64,000 nt of DNA from the NCBI RefSeq assembly GCF_024585165.1, contig NZ_CP029008.1, positions 5,723,501 to 5,787,500 on the forward strand. The letters are read 5' to 3'. Below, piece after piece: positions 25,509-35,674 of this stretch (its first letter is position 1; the number at the start of each line of letters is the position of its first letter). The notes below the pieces were generated by a model. It did no database searches. It was not told the origin of the DNA and worked only from the letters and a program-made list of their open reading frames with translations. The translations under genes were made by a program, and so were the position numbers. Source of the stretch: Bradyrhizobium sp. WBOS07. GTDB lineage: Bacteria; Pseudomonadota; Alphaproteobacteria; Rhizobiales; Xanthobacteraceae.

Positions 25509-26608
25509 GATGCCTTCAGCACGCCGCGCTGAATCTGGTCGGCCTCGATGCTCTCGAACAGGGCCTTGAAGTTGCCCTCGCCAAAACCGTCGTCTCCCTT
25601 CCGCTGGATGAACTCGAAGAAGATCGGACCGATCACGGTCTTGGAGAAGATCTGAAGCAGGATGCGCGTCAGCCCGCCATTGACGACACCCTCGCCGTCG
25701 ATCAGGATTCCGTGCTTGCGCATGCGATCGAGCGGTTCGGTGTGACCCTTCACGCGGTCGAATGATTTGTCGTAGTAGATCGAGGGCGGGCCCGGCATGA
25801 ACTCGAGCCCGCGCGCCGCGATGGCGTCGGTCGCCGAATAGATGTCGTCGGTGCCGACGGCGATATGCTGGATGCCTTCGCCCTTGTATTGGCGCAGATA
25901 TTCTTCGATCTGGCTCTTGTCGTCGGCGCTCTCGTTGATCGGGATTCGAATCTTGCCGCAGGGGGACGTCAGGGCGCGCGAGGTCAGGCCGGTCAGCTTG
26001 CCCGCAATGTCGAAGTAGCGGATCTCGCGGAAATTGAACGTCTGGCTGTAGAACTTGTACCAGGTGTCCATGTTGCCGCGCATGACGTTGTGCGTGAGGT
26101 GATCGAGATAGTAGAACCCGACGCCTTTCGGGGTCGGATCGACGTCGCCGGTCCAGTCATACTCGACCGCATAGGGCGAGCCCCTCGCGCCATAGGTCTC
26201 GACCAGGTACAGCAGGGATCCGCCGATGCCGACCACGGCCGGCACGTCGAGCGACTTGTCGCTGCCGGTGTATTCGGTTCCGCCGAGCTCCAGGACGCGC
26301 TTCAGGGCGTGCTTGGCATCGACGACGCGCCAGGCCATCGCCGGCGCGCAGGGGCCGTGTTCTCCGACGAATCGCGCCGCATGGGAGTTCGGCTCCCGGT
26401 TCAGGACGTAATTGATCTTGCCCTGGCGCCAAAGCGAGATGTCCTTGGTCTTGTGCCGCGCGACCTCCGTGTAGCCCATCTGCTCGAAGAGCTTGGCGAG
26501 CTGCTGCGGCTCCGGATGGGCAAACTCGACAAACTCGAAACCATCGGTGCCGGCCGGATTGAGCGCCGAAATCGTGGCGGGCGGGGCATCGTGAGGGAAG
26601 GGGCCCAA
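25505..26608 (-). CDS. hpd: 4-hydroxyphenylpyruvate dioxygenase
   Basis: A 367-residue HPPD converting 4-hydroxyphenylpyruvate and oxygen to homogentisate and carbon dioxide in tyrosine breakdown. I start it at TTG 26608 because AGGAG lies seven bases upstream and the product then begins GPFPHDAPPATISALNPAGT, the usual N-terminus. The Fe(II) ligands are His170 (YLDHLTHNV), His248 (GIQHIAVGT) and Glu332 (FFEFIQRKGDD). The C-terminal helix GFGEGNFKALFESIE that gates the active site is intact. Transcribed divergently from an Lrp/AsnC regulator 138 bases away, a common pairing for this gene. The Rieske gene follows with a 4-base overlap. Confidence 0.95.
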   Translation of the reverse strand: MGPFPHDAPPATISALNPAGTDGFEFVEFAHPEPQQLAKLFEQMGYTEVARHKTKDISLWRQGKINYVLNREPNSHAARFVGEHGPCAPAMAWRVVDAKHALKRVLELGGTEYTGSDKSLDVPAVVGIGGSLLYLVETYGARGSPYAVEYDWTGDVDPTPKGVGFYYLDHLTHNVMRGNMDTWYKFYSQTFNFREIRYFDIAGKLTGLTSRALTSPCGKIRIPINESADDKSQIEEYLRQYKGEGIQHIAVGTDDIYSATDAIAARGLEFMPGPPSIYYDKSFDRVKGHTEPLDRMRKHGILIDGEGVVNGGLTRILLQIFSKTVIGPIFFEFIQRKGDDGFGEGNFKALFESIEADQIQRGVLKAS

Positions 26609-26746
26609 TGTCGCACTCCTGGAAAGCTGTCTGATCCGATGGAAATATACTGCCGGCGGCCTGCACGATCTCCGCAAAATCCGCTCGACAAAGCCGAACT
26701 ATGCGTGAAACATGCGGATGGTCGCACTTTTGCGCAAGGACCACGC

Positions 26747-27289
26747 ATGGATCAGTTCGACGTCAAATTATTGCAGGCGCTTCAGGCCAACGGACGTCTG
26801 TCGAATTTCGAACTGGCCGACGTCGTCGGTCTATCGGCATCGCAATGCTCGCGCCGTCGTGCGGCGCTCGAAGATGCCGGCGCGATTGCGAGCTACCACG
26901 CTCATCTCGACCGCGAAGTGCTCGGGCTCGGCATCGTCGTCTTCGTGCAGGTGACGCTTGCAACTCACTCGCCGGACAATTCGCGACGCTTCCTCAAGCT
27001 GATCGAGAGCCTTGAGGAAGTGCAGGAGGCCTATGCGCTGACAGGCGAAGCCGATTACCTCATCAAGGTGACGATCACCGACTTGAAGGCACTCTCGCGG
27101 CTTCTCAACGAGGTGTTCCTGCCGCACGACAGCGTCGCGCATGTGCGCTCGTCCATCGTTCTCGATCGCTTGAAGCAAACCTCGCAATTGCCGCTTGGGC
27201 ACCTTATCCCGGCCGAGGCGCGCGCTGCGGAGAGCTCCGCCTCCCGACGCAAAGGTTCGTCACGGCCTCGCCGATCTGGAAAAAGTTGA
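26747..27289 (+). CDS. Lrp/AsnC-family transcriptional regulator
   Basis: A 180-residue Lrp/AsnC protein. The start is ATG 26747 after AAGGA; the frame is open far upstream but without sense. An N-terminal helix-turn-helix (MDQFDVKLLQALQANGRLSN, then ELADVVGLSASQCSRRRAAL) is followed by an AsnC ligand-binding domain with AYALTGEADYLIKV. It lacks nothing essential and carries a basic C-terminal tail (SRRKGSSRPRRSGKS). Divergent from hpd, it probably senses tyrosine, phenylalanine or 4-hydroxyphenylpyruvate and controls hpd and its own gene. TTGCGCAA at 26730-26737, just before its start, is a perfect 8-base dyad that could be part of its site. Operator and ligand are inferred. Confidence 0.88.
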   Translation: MDQFDVKLLQALQANGRLSNFELADVVGLSASQCSRRRAALEDAGAIASYHAHLDREVLGLGIVVFVQVTLATHSPDNSRRFLKLIESLEEVQEAYALTGEADYLIKVTITDLKALSRLLNEVFLPHDSVAHVRSSIVLDRLKQTSQLPLGHLIPAEARAAESSASRRKGSSRPRRSGKS

Positions 27290-27414
27290 GCTTGCAGGCG
27301 ATCCACCTGCGACGTGCCGACCACGTCCTGCTGGCGGCCGAAGTGCCGTGCCGGCGGTCCTGGCAGCCCGCCCAGGCGCACGTCAGCCGGGGGCAAAAAT
27401 TTTCGCCGGGCCCT

Positions 27415-27443
27415 CTTGAACGGAAATCGATCCCTCCCTAGGT
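27415..27443 (+). promoter_or_regulatory. Heat-shock (RpoH-type) promoter of groESL
   Basis: CTTGAA at 27415-27420 and CCCTAGGT at 27436-27443, separated by 15 bases, fit the RpoH promoter pattern (CTTGAA, then CCCAT-like -10). They lie about 70 bases before the groES start. No CIRCE inverted repeat is present, so HrcA control is unlikely. An rpoH gene lies 3 kb away. Confidence 0.6.
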
Positions 27444-27513
27444 CGTTTGCCGCCCGGGGGCCGGTTCCGGACCCGGATTTTGGACATCGCTGAACCTATC
27501 AAGGAGGATGTGC

Positions 27514-27828
27514 ATGCATTTCCGCCCGTTGCACGACCGTGTGCTCGTGCGCCGCATCGATGCCGAGGAGAAGACCGCCGGCGGCATCATCATTCCCGAC
27601 ACCGCCAAGGAGAAGCCGCAGCAGGGCGAGATCATCGCCGTGGGGCCGGGCGCGCGTAACGAGCAGGGCCAGCTCGTGCCGCTCGACGTCAAGGCCGGCG
27701 ACCGGGTGCTGTTCGGAAAGTGGTCGGGCACCGAGGTCAAGATCGAGGGCGAGGAGCTCTTGATCATGAAGGAAAGCGACCTTCTCGGCGTGGTCGAACA
27801 GGCCGGCGCGCTGAAGAAGGCGGCGTAA
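27514..27828 (+). CDS. groES: Co-chaperonin GroES
   Basis: A 104-residue Hsp10 that caps GroEL. The N-terminus [20 protein letters not shown], the mobile loop [18 protein letters not shown] and the C-terminal strand region are all standard. ATG 27514 is chosen over ATG 27508 because AAGGAGG at 27501-27507 then has ideal spacing and the product starts like known GroES proteins. groEL follows after 33 bases with its own AAAGGAG. Expression is probably heat-induced through the RpoH-type promoter upstream. Rhizobia typically have several groESL copies; this one is defined by its heat-shock promoter and nearby rpoH and ftsH. Confidence 0.96.
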   Translation: MHFRPLHDRVLVRRIDAEEKTAGGIIIPDTAKEKPQQGEIIAVGPGARNEQGQLVPLDVKAGDRVLFGKWSGTEVKIEGEELLIMKESDLLGVVEQAGALKKAA

Positions 27829-29481
<1,653 letters not shown>

Positions 29482-29490
29482 GACGAACGG

Positions 29491-29516
29491 GCCCGGCGGT
29501 GCCGCCGGGCTCGTTT
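29491..29516 (+). terminator. Rho-independent terminator of groESL
   Basis: GCCCGGCGG at 29491-29499 pairs perfectly with CCGCCGGGC at 29502-29510, followed by TCGTTTT. It starts ten bases after the groEL stop. Confidence 0.85.
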
Positions 29517-29570
29517 TCCCTGAGCGTTGTCACGATCATTGGATCTGTTTTCGAACGATTGGAGAATGAG

Positions 29571-29903
29571 ATGATCAAGCATCGTACTTTCTCCGCTCGC
29601 GCGGAGAACACGCAAATGGCGCGGCACCTCGCGGCCTTGGCCGTTGCCGCCAGCCTCTCTCTCGTGCCCGTTGCGGCCCATGGCGCCGAGAGTCCCGACT
29701 CTGGAGCCAATGCAGCAGACACTTTCGAACGGTTGAGGTTGCCGCCGATCCCATACCTGGACACGATGCCGTGGTCGAATTGGGAGCGGGCCAACGCCAC
29801 TATGAAGGTGGATACGTTGCTGTCGCCGGTTCTTGGGCCATCGGGTATCCGTCTCGACGCTACCCCGCACGAGCATGGTCGGCCGCAGCCTGCCATGAGC
29901 TGA
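29571..29903 (+). CDS. Small exported protein of unknown function
   Basis: A 110-residue protein starting at ATG 29571, ten bases after GGAG. It has a long basic N-region (MIKHRTFSARAENTQMARH) and a hydrophobic core LAALAVAASLSLVPVAAHGA with a likely signal-peptidase site after AHGA. The mature part is short (about 64 residues), rich in proline (LRLPPIPYLDTMPWSNWERA) and has no cysteine. No domain is recognised. It sits behind the groEL terminator, before a second small exported protein, in the heat-shock block, so a stress-related envelope role is possible but not shown. Confidence 0.6.
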   Translation: MIKHRTFSARAENTQMARHLAALAVAASLSLVPVAAHGAESPDSGANAADTFERLRLPPIPYLDTMPWSNWERANATMKVDTLLSPVLGPSGIRLDATPHEHGRPQPAMS

Positions 29904-30067
29904 GGCGTCGGAGCGGCCGCGCGCCGCTCCGCTGTCTGCGGAGGTCCGTTGCCTTGAACCGACTAGCCGAGGCGCGAGCATCGAACGAACGCGACGGTCA
30001 TCCGTTATGCTCATGCAGCATGGCTACGCAGCGGTTCGCATGCTCAAGCGAAAGGAGGTGACGAGAG

Positions 30068-30301
30068 ATGAGAGGCATCGTTGTTGCCGTCGCCTTGTTG
30101 GGAATGGCAAATGTACTCCAGGCCAGGGAGACGGACTTTCCGCGCGGAGAGGTACGGAGCTCGGCAGCGCCCGCCCGGCAGCTCGCGACAAGCTCCGGTG
30201 CGACCTCACGCACCGACACTGAGAAGCCGCGCCGCATCGAGCGCAAGAGCGCCGACTTTTCGGCCGAGCGCATTGTCCCCGACATCTGCACCGGGTGCTG
30301 A
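30068..30301 (+). CDS. Small secreted protein of unknown function
   Basis: A 77-residue product with a very strong ribosome-binding site (AAAGGAGGTGA) eight bases or so before ATG 30068. The N-terminus MRGIVVAVALLGMANVLQA is a signal peptide with a likely cut after LQA. The mature part is about 58 residues, basic and serine/threonine-rich, ending in IVPDICTGC with two cysteines three residues apart. It might bind metal or form a disulfide. The stop codon lies within the stem of a perfect hairpin (30297-30322), shared with the convergent rpoH gene. Function unknown. Confidence 0.6.
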   Translation: MRGIVVAVALLGMANVLQARETDFPRGEVRSSAAPARQLATSSGATSRTDTEKPRRIERKSADFSAERIVPDICTGC

Positions 30302-30322
30302 TCGGCCTTCCGGCCGATCAGC
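30297..30322. terminator. Perfect hairpin between convergent genes
   Basis: GCTGATCGGCC (30297-30307) and GGCCGATCAGC (30312-30322) form an 11-base perfect stem with a TTCC loop. It covers the stop of the 30068 gene and lies 12 bases from the rpoH stop. No long T-run follows on either side, but position suggests a two-way terminator. Confidence 0.65.
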
Positions 30323-30333
30323 GGTTCTGGTTC

Positions 30334-31233
30334 TCACCGGGCCACGGTGATGGCCGCAGAGCCCGGATCGGTGAGGCGGGCGCAGACCTTCGCCTTGATC
30401 CGTTGCAGCGCGCGCTGCTCGATCTGTCGGATACGCTCGCGCGAGATGCCGAACTGACCGGCAAGGTCCTCCAGCGTCTTGTGCGGCTCGTCCAGATATC
30501 GTGCCCTGATGATGCTGTGCTCGCGGGGCGACAGTGCGGCAAGGGCTTCGGCGAGGGCGGTCTTCTCTCGTTCACGATCGCTCGCCTCCAGCAGCAGGCT
30601 TTCGGGATCGGGGGAGGGATCCACGAGACGATCCTGCCACTCGTCCCCCTCGGTATCGGCGCTGAGCGGCACGTTCAGGGAGATGTCGCCGCGCAGCCGG
30701 CCGTCCATCTCGATCACGTCGCCTTCTCTCACGTTGAGGCAGCCCGCGATTTGCTTGAGCTGATCGGTGCGCAGATCGCCATCCTCCGGGACGCCGAGCC
30801 TGCTCTTCAGCTTGCGCAGGTTGAAGAACAGCTTCTTCTGCGCCGCGGTGGTGCCGAGCTTGACGAGCGACCAAGATCTGAGGATGTACTCCTGCACGGC
30901 CGCCTTGATCCACCAATTCGCATAAGTTGCGAGCCGAAAGCCTTTCTCCGGATCGAACCGCTTGACAGCCAACATCAGCCCGACATTGGCTTCGGAGATG
31001 AGGTCGGCGATGGCGAGGCCATAGCGCCGATGTTGAAGCGCTATTTTCGCCGCCAGCCGCAGGTGGCTGGTCACCAGGCGGTAGGCCGCCTCGGGGTCGC
31101 CGCAATCACGCAGGCGGCGAGCATATTCAATTTCCTCCGGAGCCTCGAGCAACGGAAATCGATGGATCTCGTTCAGATAGCGGGACAGCCCGCGTTCGGA
31201 ATGGATCGCAGGAAGCGACGAGAGCGCTAGCAT
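30334..31233 (-). CDS. rpoH: RNA polymerase heat-shock sigma factor RpoH
   Basis: A 299-residue group 3 sigma-70 protein. Region 2 contains LISEANVGLMLAVKRFDPEK and FRLATYANWWIKAAVQEYIL, with the RpoH box QKKLFFNLRKLK near residue 130 that sets it apart from RpoD and RpoS. Region 4 ends with the helix-turn-helix TLEDLAGQFGISRERIRQIE. It directs transcription from CTTGAA/CCCAT-type promoters such as that of groESL nearby. Alphaproteobacteria of this type often have two or three RpoH paralogues with partly separate regulons. A 35-codon reading frame with a strong ribosome-binding site lies just upstream and may control translation; the rpoH start is only three bases beyond its stop. Confidence 0.93.
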   Translation of the reverse strand: MLALSSLPAIHSERGLSRYLNEIHRFPLLEAPEEIEYARRLRDCGDPEAAYRLVTSHLRLAAKIALQHRRYGLAIADLISEANVGLMLAVKRFDPEKGFRLATYANWWIKAAVQEYILRSWSLVKLGTTAAQKKLFFNLRKLKSRLGVPEDGDLRTDQLKQIAGCLNVREGDVIEMDGRLRGDISLNVPLSADTEGDEWQDRLVDPSPDPESLLLEASDREREKTALAEALAALSPREHSIIRARYLDEPHKTLEDLAGQFGISRERIRQIEQRALQRIKAKVCARLTDPGSAAITVAR

Positions 31234-31236
31234 CGC

Positions 31237-31344
31237 TCATTGCTCCTCGACACCATTCTTGCGCAGAGCCGCTGCGCCTGCTGCCTGAAGCAACGAGCGC
31301 GTCGCGTCTGCAGGCCGCACTGTTTGGGTACAGGTCCTTCTCAT
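31237..31344 (-). CDS. Possible leader peptide upstream of rpoH
   Basis: A 35-residue frame (MRRTCTQTVRPADATRSLLQ and on) starts at the ATG at 31344, preceded by GGAGG at perfect spacing, and stops three bases before the rpoH start. Close linkage and the strong site suggest that rpoH translation is coupled to it. It could equally be a free small protein. It has no signal peptide or known motif; the sequence is basic at the start and alanine-rich later. Expression is not proven. Confidence 0.4.
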   Translation of the reverse strand: MRRTCTQTVRPADATRSLLQAAGAAALRKNGVEEQ

Positions 31345-31655
31345 GTCCAAATCCTCCAGAGAGCAAGTTGGTCAGAACCACCGATCGCCTGATCCGCTGA
31401 GCCCAGCCAGGCACCCAGACGCTCTCAGGCCAGTGGTGCCATTAAGAATTTGACAATGAGCGGAATGTTCCGGTGTGAACGACCGCCGAGCCGGCAGGGC
31501 AATCGCATGCCGCGGCGATTTTCACTGAGGTGCGCGCTCAGACCGTCCCTTGAACCGCGGCGTCTTCATTCTACCTTCGTCCATGCAGCCGGCGGTTTGC
31601 GTGTGCTCAGCGAGCAGCCGGGGGCGCCCGACGGCACCTATGGTTGGTTTGAGGG
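31345..31655. other. 311-base intergenic region between rpoH leader and a small membrane protein
   Basis: This stretch should hold divergent promoters for the rpoH leader and the gene at 31656. I see no convincing -35/-10 pair, repeat or RNA structure. A weak reading frame on the plus strand (31450-31713) has no supporting features. Confidence 0.4.
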
Positions 31656-31889
31656 ATGGACAATTATCGTGATCTCGTCAGCGCGGCTCTCGCGCTGTTG
31701 TGCGCCGGCGTGATGTTGGTCGCCGGTCACCTCTTCATCGAATGGCGCGCCAGGAATGGAGATTCCGGCATGGGAATGGAGGCGCCCAGCAGCGAAGACT
31801 TGCCTTTGCCGATGATCTCGAACGGTTCGCCGTCAAGCCGGAAGATGATCGAACTTCCGGCGGAACTCAGGCGGAAGCGGGCCGTGTAG
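31656..31889 (+). CDS. Small single-pass membrane protein of unknown function
   Basis: A 77-residue product with GAGG before ATG 31656. One membrane helix, LVSAALALLCAGVMLVAGHLFIEW (about residues 7-30), is followed by a hydrophilic tail of about 45 residues rich in serine and proline and ending RRKRAV. With no cleavable site after the helix, it is probably an anchored protein with the tail in the cytoplasm or periplasm. No family is recognised. It ends about 50 bases from the ftsH stop and is transcribed towards it. Confidence 0.5.
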   Translation: MDNYRDLVSAALALLCAGVMLVAGHLFIEWRARNGDSGMGMEAPSSEDLPLPMISNGSPSSRKMIELPAELRRKRAV

Positions 31890-31938
31890 AGGCCGGTCTC
31901 GCGCATGAGGCGTCGAATGCCCGCGCCCGTCGCGACGC

Positions 31939-33780
31939 TCAGATCGCCCGCAATCCGTCCTTCGGCATTTCCTGGATCAGCGCATCGATATCGCTCTGCT
32001 CCAGGGTTTCCTTCTCCAGGAGCTTCTTTGCGGCACGGTCCAGGATCGGCCGCCGCGTCTTCAGGATGCCCTGGGTGCGCTGGAAGACTTGGTCGACGAT
32101 GGCCTTCACCTCCTGGTCGACCGCAGCCGCGGTCTCTTCCGCATAGTCGCGCTCGCGGCCCGGGTAGGGGCGGTCCGCGCCGGCGAGGAAATTGCCGGGA
32201 TCACGCTCATAGGCGACACTGCCGAGCTTCTCGGACATGCCGTAACGCGTCACCATGCTGCGCGCGATGTCGGTCACCCGGCGCAGGTCGTCGGCCGCAC
32301 CAGTCGACAAATGCCCGAACACGATCAGCTCGGCCGCGCGCCCGCCGAGCAGCACCGCCATCTTGTTCTCCAGTTCCTCCTTCGTCATCAGGAAGCGGTC
32401 CTCGATCGGTCTCTGGATGGTGTATCCGAGCGCCCCCACGCCGCGCGGAATGATCGACACCTTGTGCACGGGGTCGGTCCCGGGCAGCGAAAGCGCGACC
32501 AAAGCGTGTCCCATCTCGTGATAGGCCACGATCTCGCGCTCTTTGGCATTGAGCAGGCGGTTGCGCTTCTCGAGGCCTGCGACCATGCGCTCGACCGCAT
32601 TGTTGAAGTCGCTCATGCTCACCGCGTCGGCCCCGCGGCGGGTCGCCAGAAGCGCGGCTTCGTTGACGAGATTGGCGAGGTCCGCGCCGGTAAAGCCGGG
32701 GGTCAGGGCTGCGACCGTCTCCGCCTCGACATGCTCGGCGAGGCGCACCTTCTTCATGTGGACCTTGAGGATCTCGATGCGGCCCTTCTTGTCGGGGCGG
32801 TCGACCAGCACCTGCCGGTCGAAGCGGCCGGCGCGGAGCAGGGCGGGGTCGAGGATTTCCGGCCTGTTGGTGGCGGCGAGGATGACGAGTCCGGAGCGGG
32901 AATCGAAGCCGTCGAGCTCGACCAGCAGCTGGTTGAGCGTCTGCTCCTTCTCGTCGTGGCCGCCGGCGAAGGGGCCGATGCCGCGGGCGCGGCCAAGCGC
33001 GTCGAGCTCGTCGATGAAGATGATCGCCGGCGCCTTTTCGTGCGCCTGCTTGAACAGGTCCCGCACCCGCGCCGCGCCGACGCCGACGAACATCTCGACG
33101 AACTCCGAACCGGAGATCGAGAAGAACGGCACTCTGGCTTCGCCCGCGACAGCCTTGGCCAGCAGGGTCTTGCCTGTGCCCGGCGGGCCGACCAGCAGCA
33201 CGCCTTTCGGCATGCGGCCGCCAAGTCGGCCATAATCGGTGGGGTTCTTCAGGAAATCGACCACCTCGCGAAGCTCGTCCTTGGCTTCGTCGACCCCTGC
33301 GACGTCGGCAAAGGTGACGCCGGTGTTGGACTCGACATAGACCTTGGCCTTGCTCTTGCCGATCGCCATCAGCCCACCGCCGATGCCGCCGCCCTCCGCC
33401 ATGCGGCGGCCGATGTACCACCACAGGCCGAAGAACAGCAGCACGGGCATAACCCACGACAGGAGGTCACGCAGGAACGTGCTTTCAATCTGTCCGGTGA
33501 AGCGGACATTGTGTTTCTCCAGCTCCTGCGCGACATCCTGGTCGACCCGCGTGGTGACGAATTGCTTCTGTCCGCCGGCGAGCGGCTCCTTCAGCGTGCC
33601 TTGCAGGGTCCGGTCGGAAATGCCGACAGTGTCGACCTTCCCCTGGCGCAGCAATTGCTGATATTCGCTGTAGGGAATCACGGCGATCTGGCTGGCCGTG
33701 GAGATGAGATGCTGGATCAAGAACACCGCGAAGATTGCGGCAACGGCATATCCGAGATTGAAGCGGACATTCTTGTTCAT
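31939..33780 (-). CDS. ftsH: ATP-dependent zinc metalloprotease FtsH
   Basis: A 613-residue membrane-bound AAA+ protease that degrades misfolded membrane proteins and regulators such as RpoH. I start at the ATG at 33780; a longer frame to 33924 adds arginine-rich residues not typical of FtsH. Two membrane helices (about 11-27 and 105-123) flank a periplasmic domain of about 75 residues. Walker A is GPPGTGKT (198-205), the second region of homology is present, and the zinc-binding HEMGH is at 421-425. Since FtsH destroys sigma-32 in E. coli, its presence in the same block as rpoH and groESL is suggestive. It is probably a second FtsH besides the housekeeping copy, but this window cannot show that. 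Confidence 0.93.
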   Translation of the reverse strand: MNKNVRFNLGYAVAAIFAVFLIQHLISTASQIAVIPYSEYQQLLRQGKVDTVGISDRTLQGTLKEPLAGGQKQFVTTRVDQDVAQELEKHNVRFTGQIESTFLRDLLSWVMPVLLFFGLWWYIGRRMAEGGGIGGGLMAIGKSKAKVYVESNTGVTFADVAGVDEAKDELREVVDFLKNPTDYGRLGGRMPKGVLLVGPPGTGKTLLAKAVAGEARVPFFSISGSEFVEMFVGVGAARVRDLFKQAHEKAPAIIFIDELDALGRARGIGPFAGGHDEKEQTLNQLLVELDGFDSRSGLVILAATNRPEILDPALLRAGRFDRQVLVDRPDKKGRIEILKVHMKKVRLAEHVEAETVAALTPGFTGADLANLVNEAALLATRRGADAVSMSDFNNAVERMVAGLEKRNRLLNAKEREIVAYHEMGHALVALSLPGTDPVHKVSIIPRGVGALGYTIQRPIEDRFLMTKEELENKMAVLLGGRAAELIVFGHLSTGAADDLRRVTDIARSMVTRYGMSEKLGSVAYERDPGNFLAGADRPYPGRERDYAEETAAAVDQEVKAIVDQVFQRTQGILKTRRPILDRAAKKLLEKETLEQSDIDALIQEMPKDGLRAI

Positions 33781-33972
33781 GCGAGAGCAGATCCGATGCT
33801 GTTTGCGCCGGCGGGTCGCGTCGAGGCGCATGTTGCGCGCGCGATCAGGGCCCGGGACGCGTCCGGACCTGCGTCGTATCGACAGAACTTTTCCTCCTGC
33901 CTTCCGTTCCCGGTGTCTCCGCACGTAGGGACACGCGCCGACAGGGCCCGGCCGGAGCCGGGCCTTGTCCCG

Positions 33973-34251
33973 TCACCAGGCGTACCAATAGGGGTAGGCG
34001 GGTGGATAATAGCGCACAGTCCGATAGTACCGGGGTCCATAATGATACCCCGGCGGCCCGTAGACCGGCGCGTAGTACACCGGCGGGGCGGTCGCGGCGG
34101 CCAATGCTCCCGTGAACAGGCCGAGCGCGACGGCTGGACCTATGCCCGGGCCGCCCCAATGATGATGGCCCCGCCAGTGGGCCGAAGCCGGCGCAATCGT
34201 TCCGATGAGGAGCGTTGCTGCCGCGGCGATTGCAAGAGCAAGCTTTCTCAT
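33973..34251 (-). CDS. Small exported tyrosine/proline/histidine-rich protein
   Basis: A 92-residue protein with signal peptide MRKLALAIAAAATLLIGTIA (cut likely after APASA). The mature part begins HWRGHHHWGG, continues with a short hydrophobic glycine-alanine segment, and ends in a tyrosine-rich tail (YYAPVYGPPGYHYGPRYYR and so on to YPYWYAW). Similar low-complexity exported proteins are common in Bradyrhizobium-type genomes and lack assigned roles. Histidine clustering suggests metal binding, which is untested. Transcribed on the same strand as ftsH but 190 bases upstream of it. Confidence 0.65.
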   Translation of the reverse strand: MRKLALAIAAAATLLIGTIAPASAHWRGHHHWGGPGIGPAVALGLFTGALAAATAPPVYYAPVYGPPGYHYGPRYYRTVRYYPPAYPYWYAW

Positions 34252-34486
34252 GTGACTTCCCTCGAATACGCGCCCGCGAGCGCGGGCTCTTCCATCCTCT
34301 GTATGAGTTTCGTTTCGCCGAACACGCGGCCCGGCAGCGTCTGAATTAGGATGGGCGGCGACGACTTCAAGTCTGGAGCTGCGTGCCTTTGACGTTTGGT
34401 CGCAGTGCGCAAGGCATCATGTCCATCGCGCTTCTCCGCGCCGGATTGCGGCCGGGCGCTGATCATGACGTCGGCCAAAGGACCGG

Positions 34487-34978
34487 CTAGCTCAACGCTG
34501 CCGATAGCTTGTGCATCGCCCGGTCGAGCACCTCCACCTCCTCGGCGGTCAGCACGCCGAGCAGCTCCGTCTCCCGCGCCAGTGCGAAAGGCACGATCTT
34601 GCGATAGAGCGCGCGGCCGGCCGGGGTCAGCGCGACGATCAGCTCGCGCCGATCGTCCGGATGATGCTTGCGGCTCGCGATGCCGCGCGACTGAAGGCCC
34701 TGGACGGCGCGGCTGACTTGCATCTTGTCGAGCGTCGTCAGCGGACCGATCTCCTTGGTCGCGATTTCCGTCCGTAGGCCGAGGATCGCAAGCACCCGCC
34801 ATTCCTGCCGCGTCAGTGCAAAGCGTTCGGAATAGACTTCGGCAACGGCCAGCGACACCTGTTCGGCGAGGCGCGCCAGCCGGTACGGAAAATACTGCTG
34901 CAGGTCGAGCTGGCTACCTTCCTGCGCCGTCATGCGCTCGGTCGCCTCCCGGCCACGCGCCGTCTCCGAACGTCCCAT
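34487..34978 (-). CDS. MarR-family transcriptional regulator
   Basis: A 163-residue winged-helix regulator. The core has LTRQEWRVLAILGLRTEIAT, the recognition helix region TTLDKMQVSRAVQGLQSRGI and the wing SRKHHPDDRRELIVALTPAG, all typical of MarR proteins that respond to phenolic ligands. Start ATG 34978 is used; ATG 34933 follows GGGAGG ten bases upstream and would give 148 residues, also acceptable. Divergent from the VOC-hydroxylase-DUF2783 genes, which it probably represses until an aromatic substrate is present. An imperfect dyad at 35055-35068 lies between them. It might also act on the TTAACATGTTAA site before hpaE. Confidence 0.88.
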   Translation of the reverse strand: MGRSETARGREATERMTAQEGSQLDLQQYFPYRLARLAEQVSLAVAEVYSERFALTRQEWRVLAILGLRTEIATKEIGPLTTLDKMQVSRAVQGLQSRGIASRKHHPDDRRELIVALTPAGRALYRKIVPFALARETELLGVLTAEEVEVLDRAMHKLSAALS

Positions 34979-35054
34979 CACACCATTTCCGCGCCGCAGC
35001 TCCACCCGGCGGATTCTTCCGAGCCGGTTGATCCAGATCAAATCCAAGAAATAG

Positions 35055-35068
35055 TAACATCTGATACC
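35055..35068. promoter_or_regulatory. Candidate MarR operator in the divergent region
   Basis: GTAACATCTGATAC is an imperfect dyad (10 of 14 positions symmetric) about 35 bases before the VOC gene. It shares the half-site TAACAT with the perfect dyad at 21519-21530. Weak evidence from sequence alone. Confidence 0.35.
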
Positions 35069-35103
35069 AATTTCGCAACGGCAAGTCCAGGGAGCGAGAC
35101 ATC

Positions 35104-35646
35104 ATGAAAATCGAGAAGATCCATCACGTCGCCTATCGCTGTGTCGACGCCAAGGCCACCGTCGAGTTCTACAAGAAGGTCATGAACATGGATCTGCTCG
35201 GCGCCATTGCCGAGGACCGGGTGCCGTCGACGAAGGCGCCGGATCCCTACATGCACATCTTCCTCGATGCCGGGAACGGCAACATCCTCGCCTTCTTCGA
35301 GCTGCCGAACTCGCCGCCGATGGGCCGCGATCCCAACACGCCGGACTGGACCCAGCACATCGCCTTCCAGGTCAAGGATCTCGCCGAGCTCGACGAGGCC
35401 AAGGCGCGCGCGGAGGCCGCCGGGCTCGACGTCGTCGGCGTCACCGACCACACTATCTTCAAGTCGATCTATTTCCGCGATCCCAGCGGCCATCGCCTGG
35501 AGATCGCGGCCTGGACCGCGACCCCCGAGCAGATCGAGCGCATGAAGTCGGTCGCCCACGAGATGGTCGAGGAATGGTCGCGCACCAAGCGTCCGCCGCG
35601 CCACACCGCCTGGATGCACGAGAAGGAATTCGCGGACGCGCATTGA
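35104..35646 (+). CDS. VOC-family (glyoxalase/extradiol dioxygenase fold) protein
   Basis: A 180-residue single vicinal-oxygen-chelate unit. Probable metal ligands are a histidine in KIEKIHHVAYRC near the start, a histidine in DWTQHIAFQV in the middle and the glutamate in PSGHRLEIAAW. The C-terminal extension (about residues 145-180) is helical and polar. Such single-module VOC proteins may act as dioxygenases, isomerases or hydrolases, so the reaction is open. It leads a same-strand set with an aromatic hydroxylase 28 bases downstream, implying that it handles the hydroxylated product, perhaps by ring opening. Divergent from marR. Confidence 0.78.
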   Translation: MKIEKIHHVAYRCVDAKATVEFYKKVMNMDLLGAIAEDRVPSTKAPDPYMHIFLDAGNGNILAFFELPNSPPMGRDPNTPDWTQHIAFQVKDLAELDEAKARAEAAGLDVVGVTDHTIFKSIYFRDPSGHRLEIAAWTATPEQIERMKSVAHEMVEEWSRTKRPPRHTAWMHEKEFADAH

Positions 35647-35674
35647 TCCCGGACCCGTGCATCAGGAAGCGAAC

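Noticed and set aside
25865..26746. N-terminal extension of the Lrp/AsnC regulator
   Set aside because: The open frame is antisense to hpd; the HTH starts right after ATG 26747 with AAGGA before it.
27290..27507. CIRCE element upstream of groES
   Set aside because: No TTAGCACTC-N9-GAGTGCTAA pattern was found; the RpoH-type promoter explains control better.
32089..34344. About 750-codon plus-strand frame opposite ftsH
   Set aside because: Antisense to FtsH with intact Walker and HEMGH motifs; the translation has no recognisable fold.
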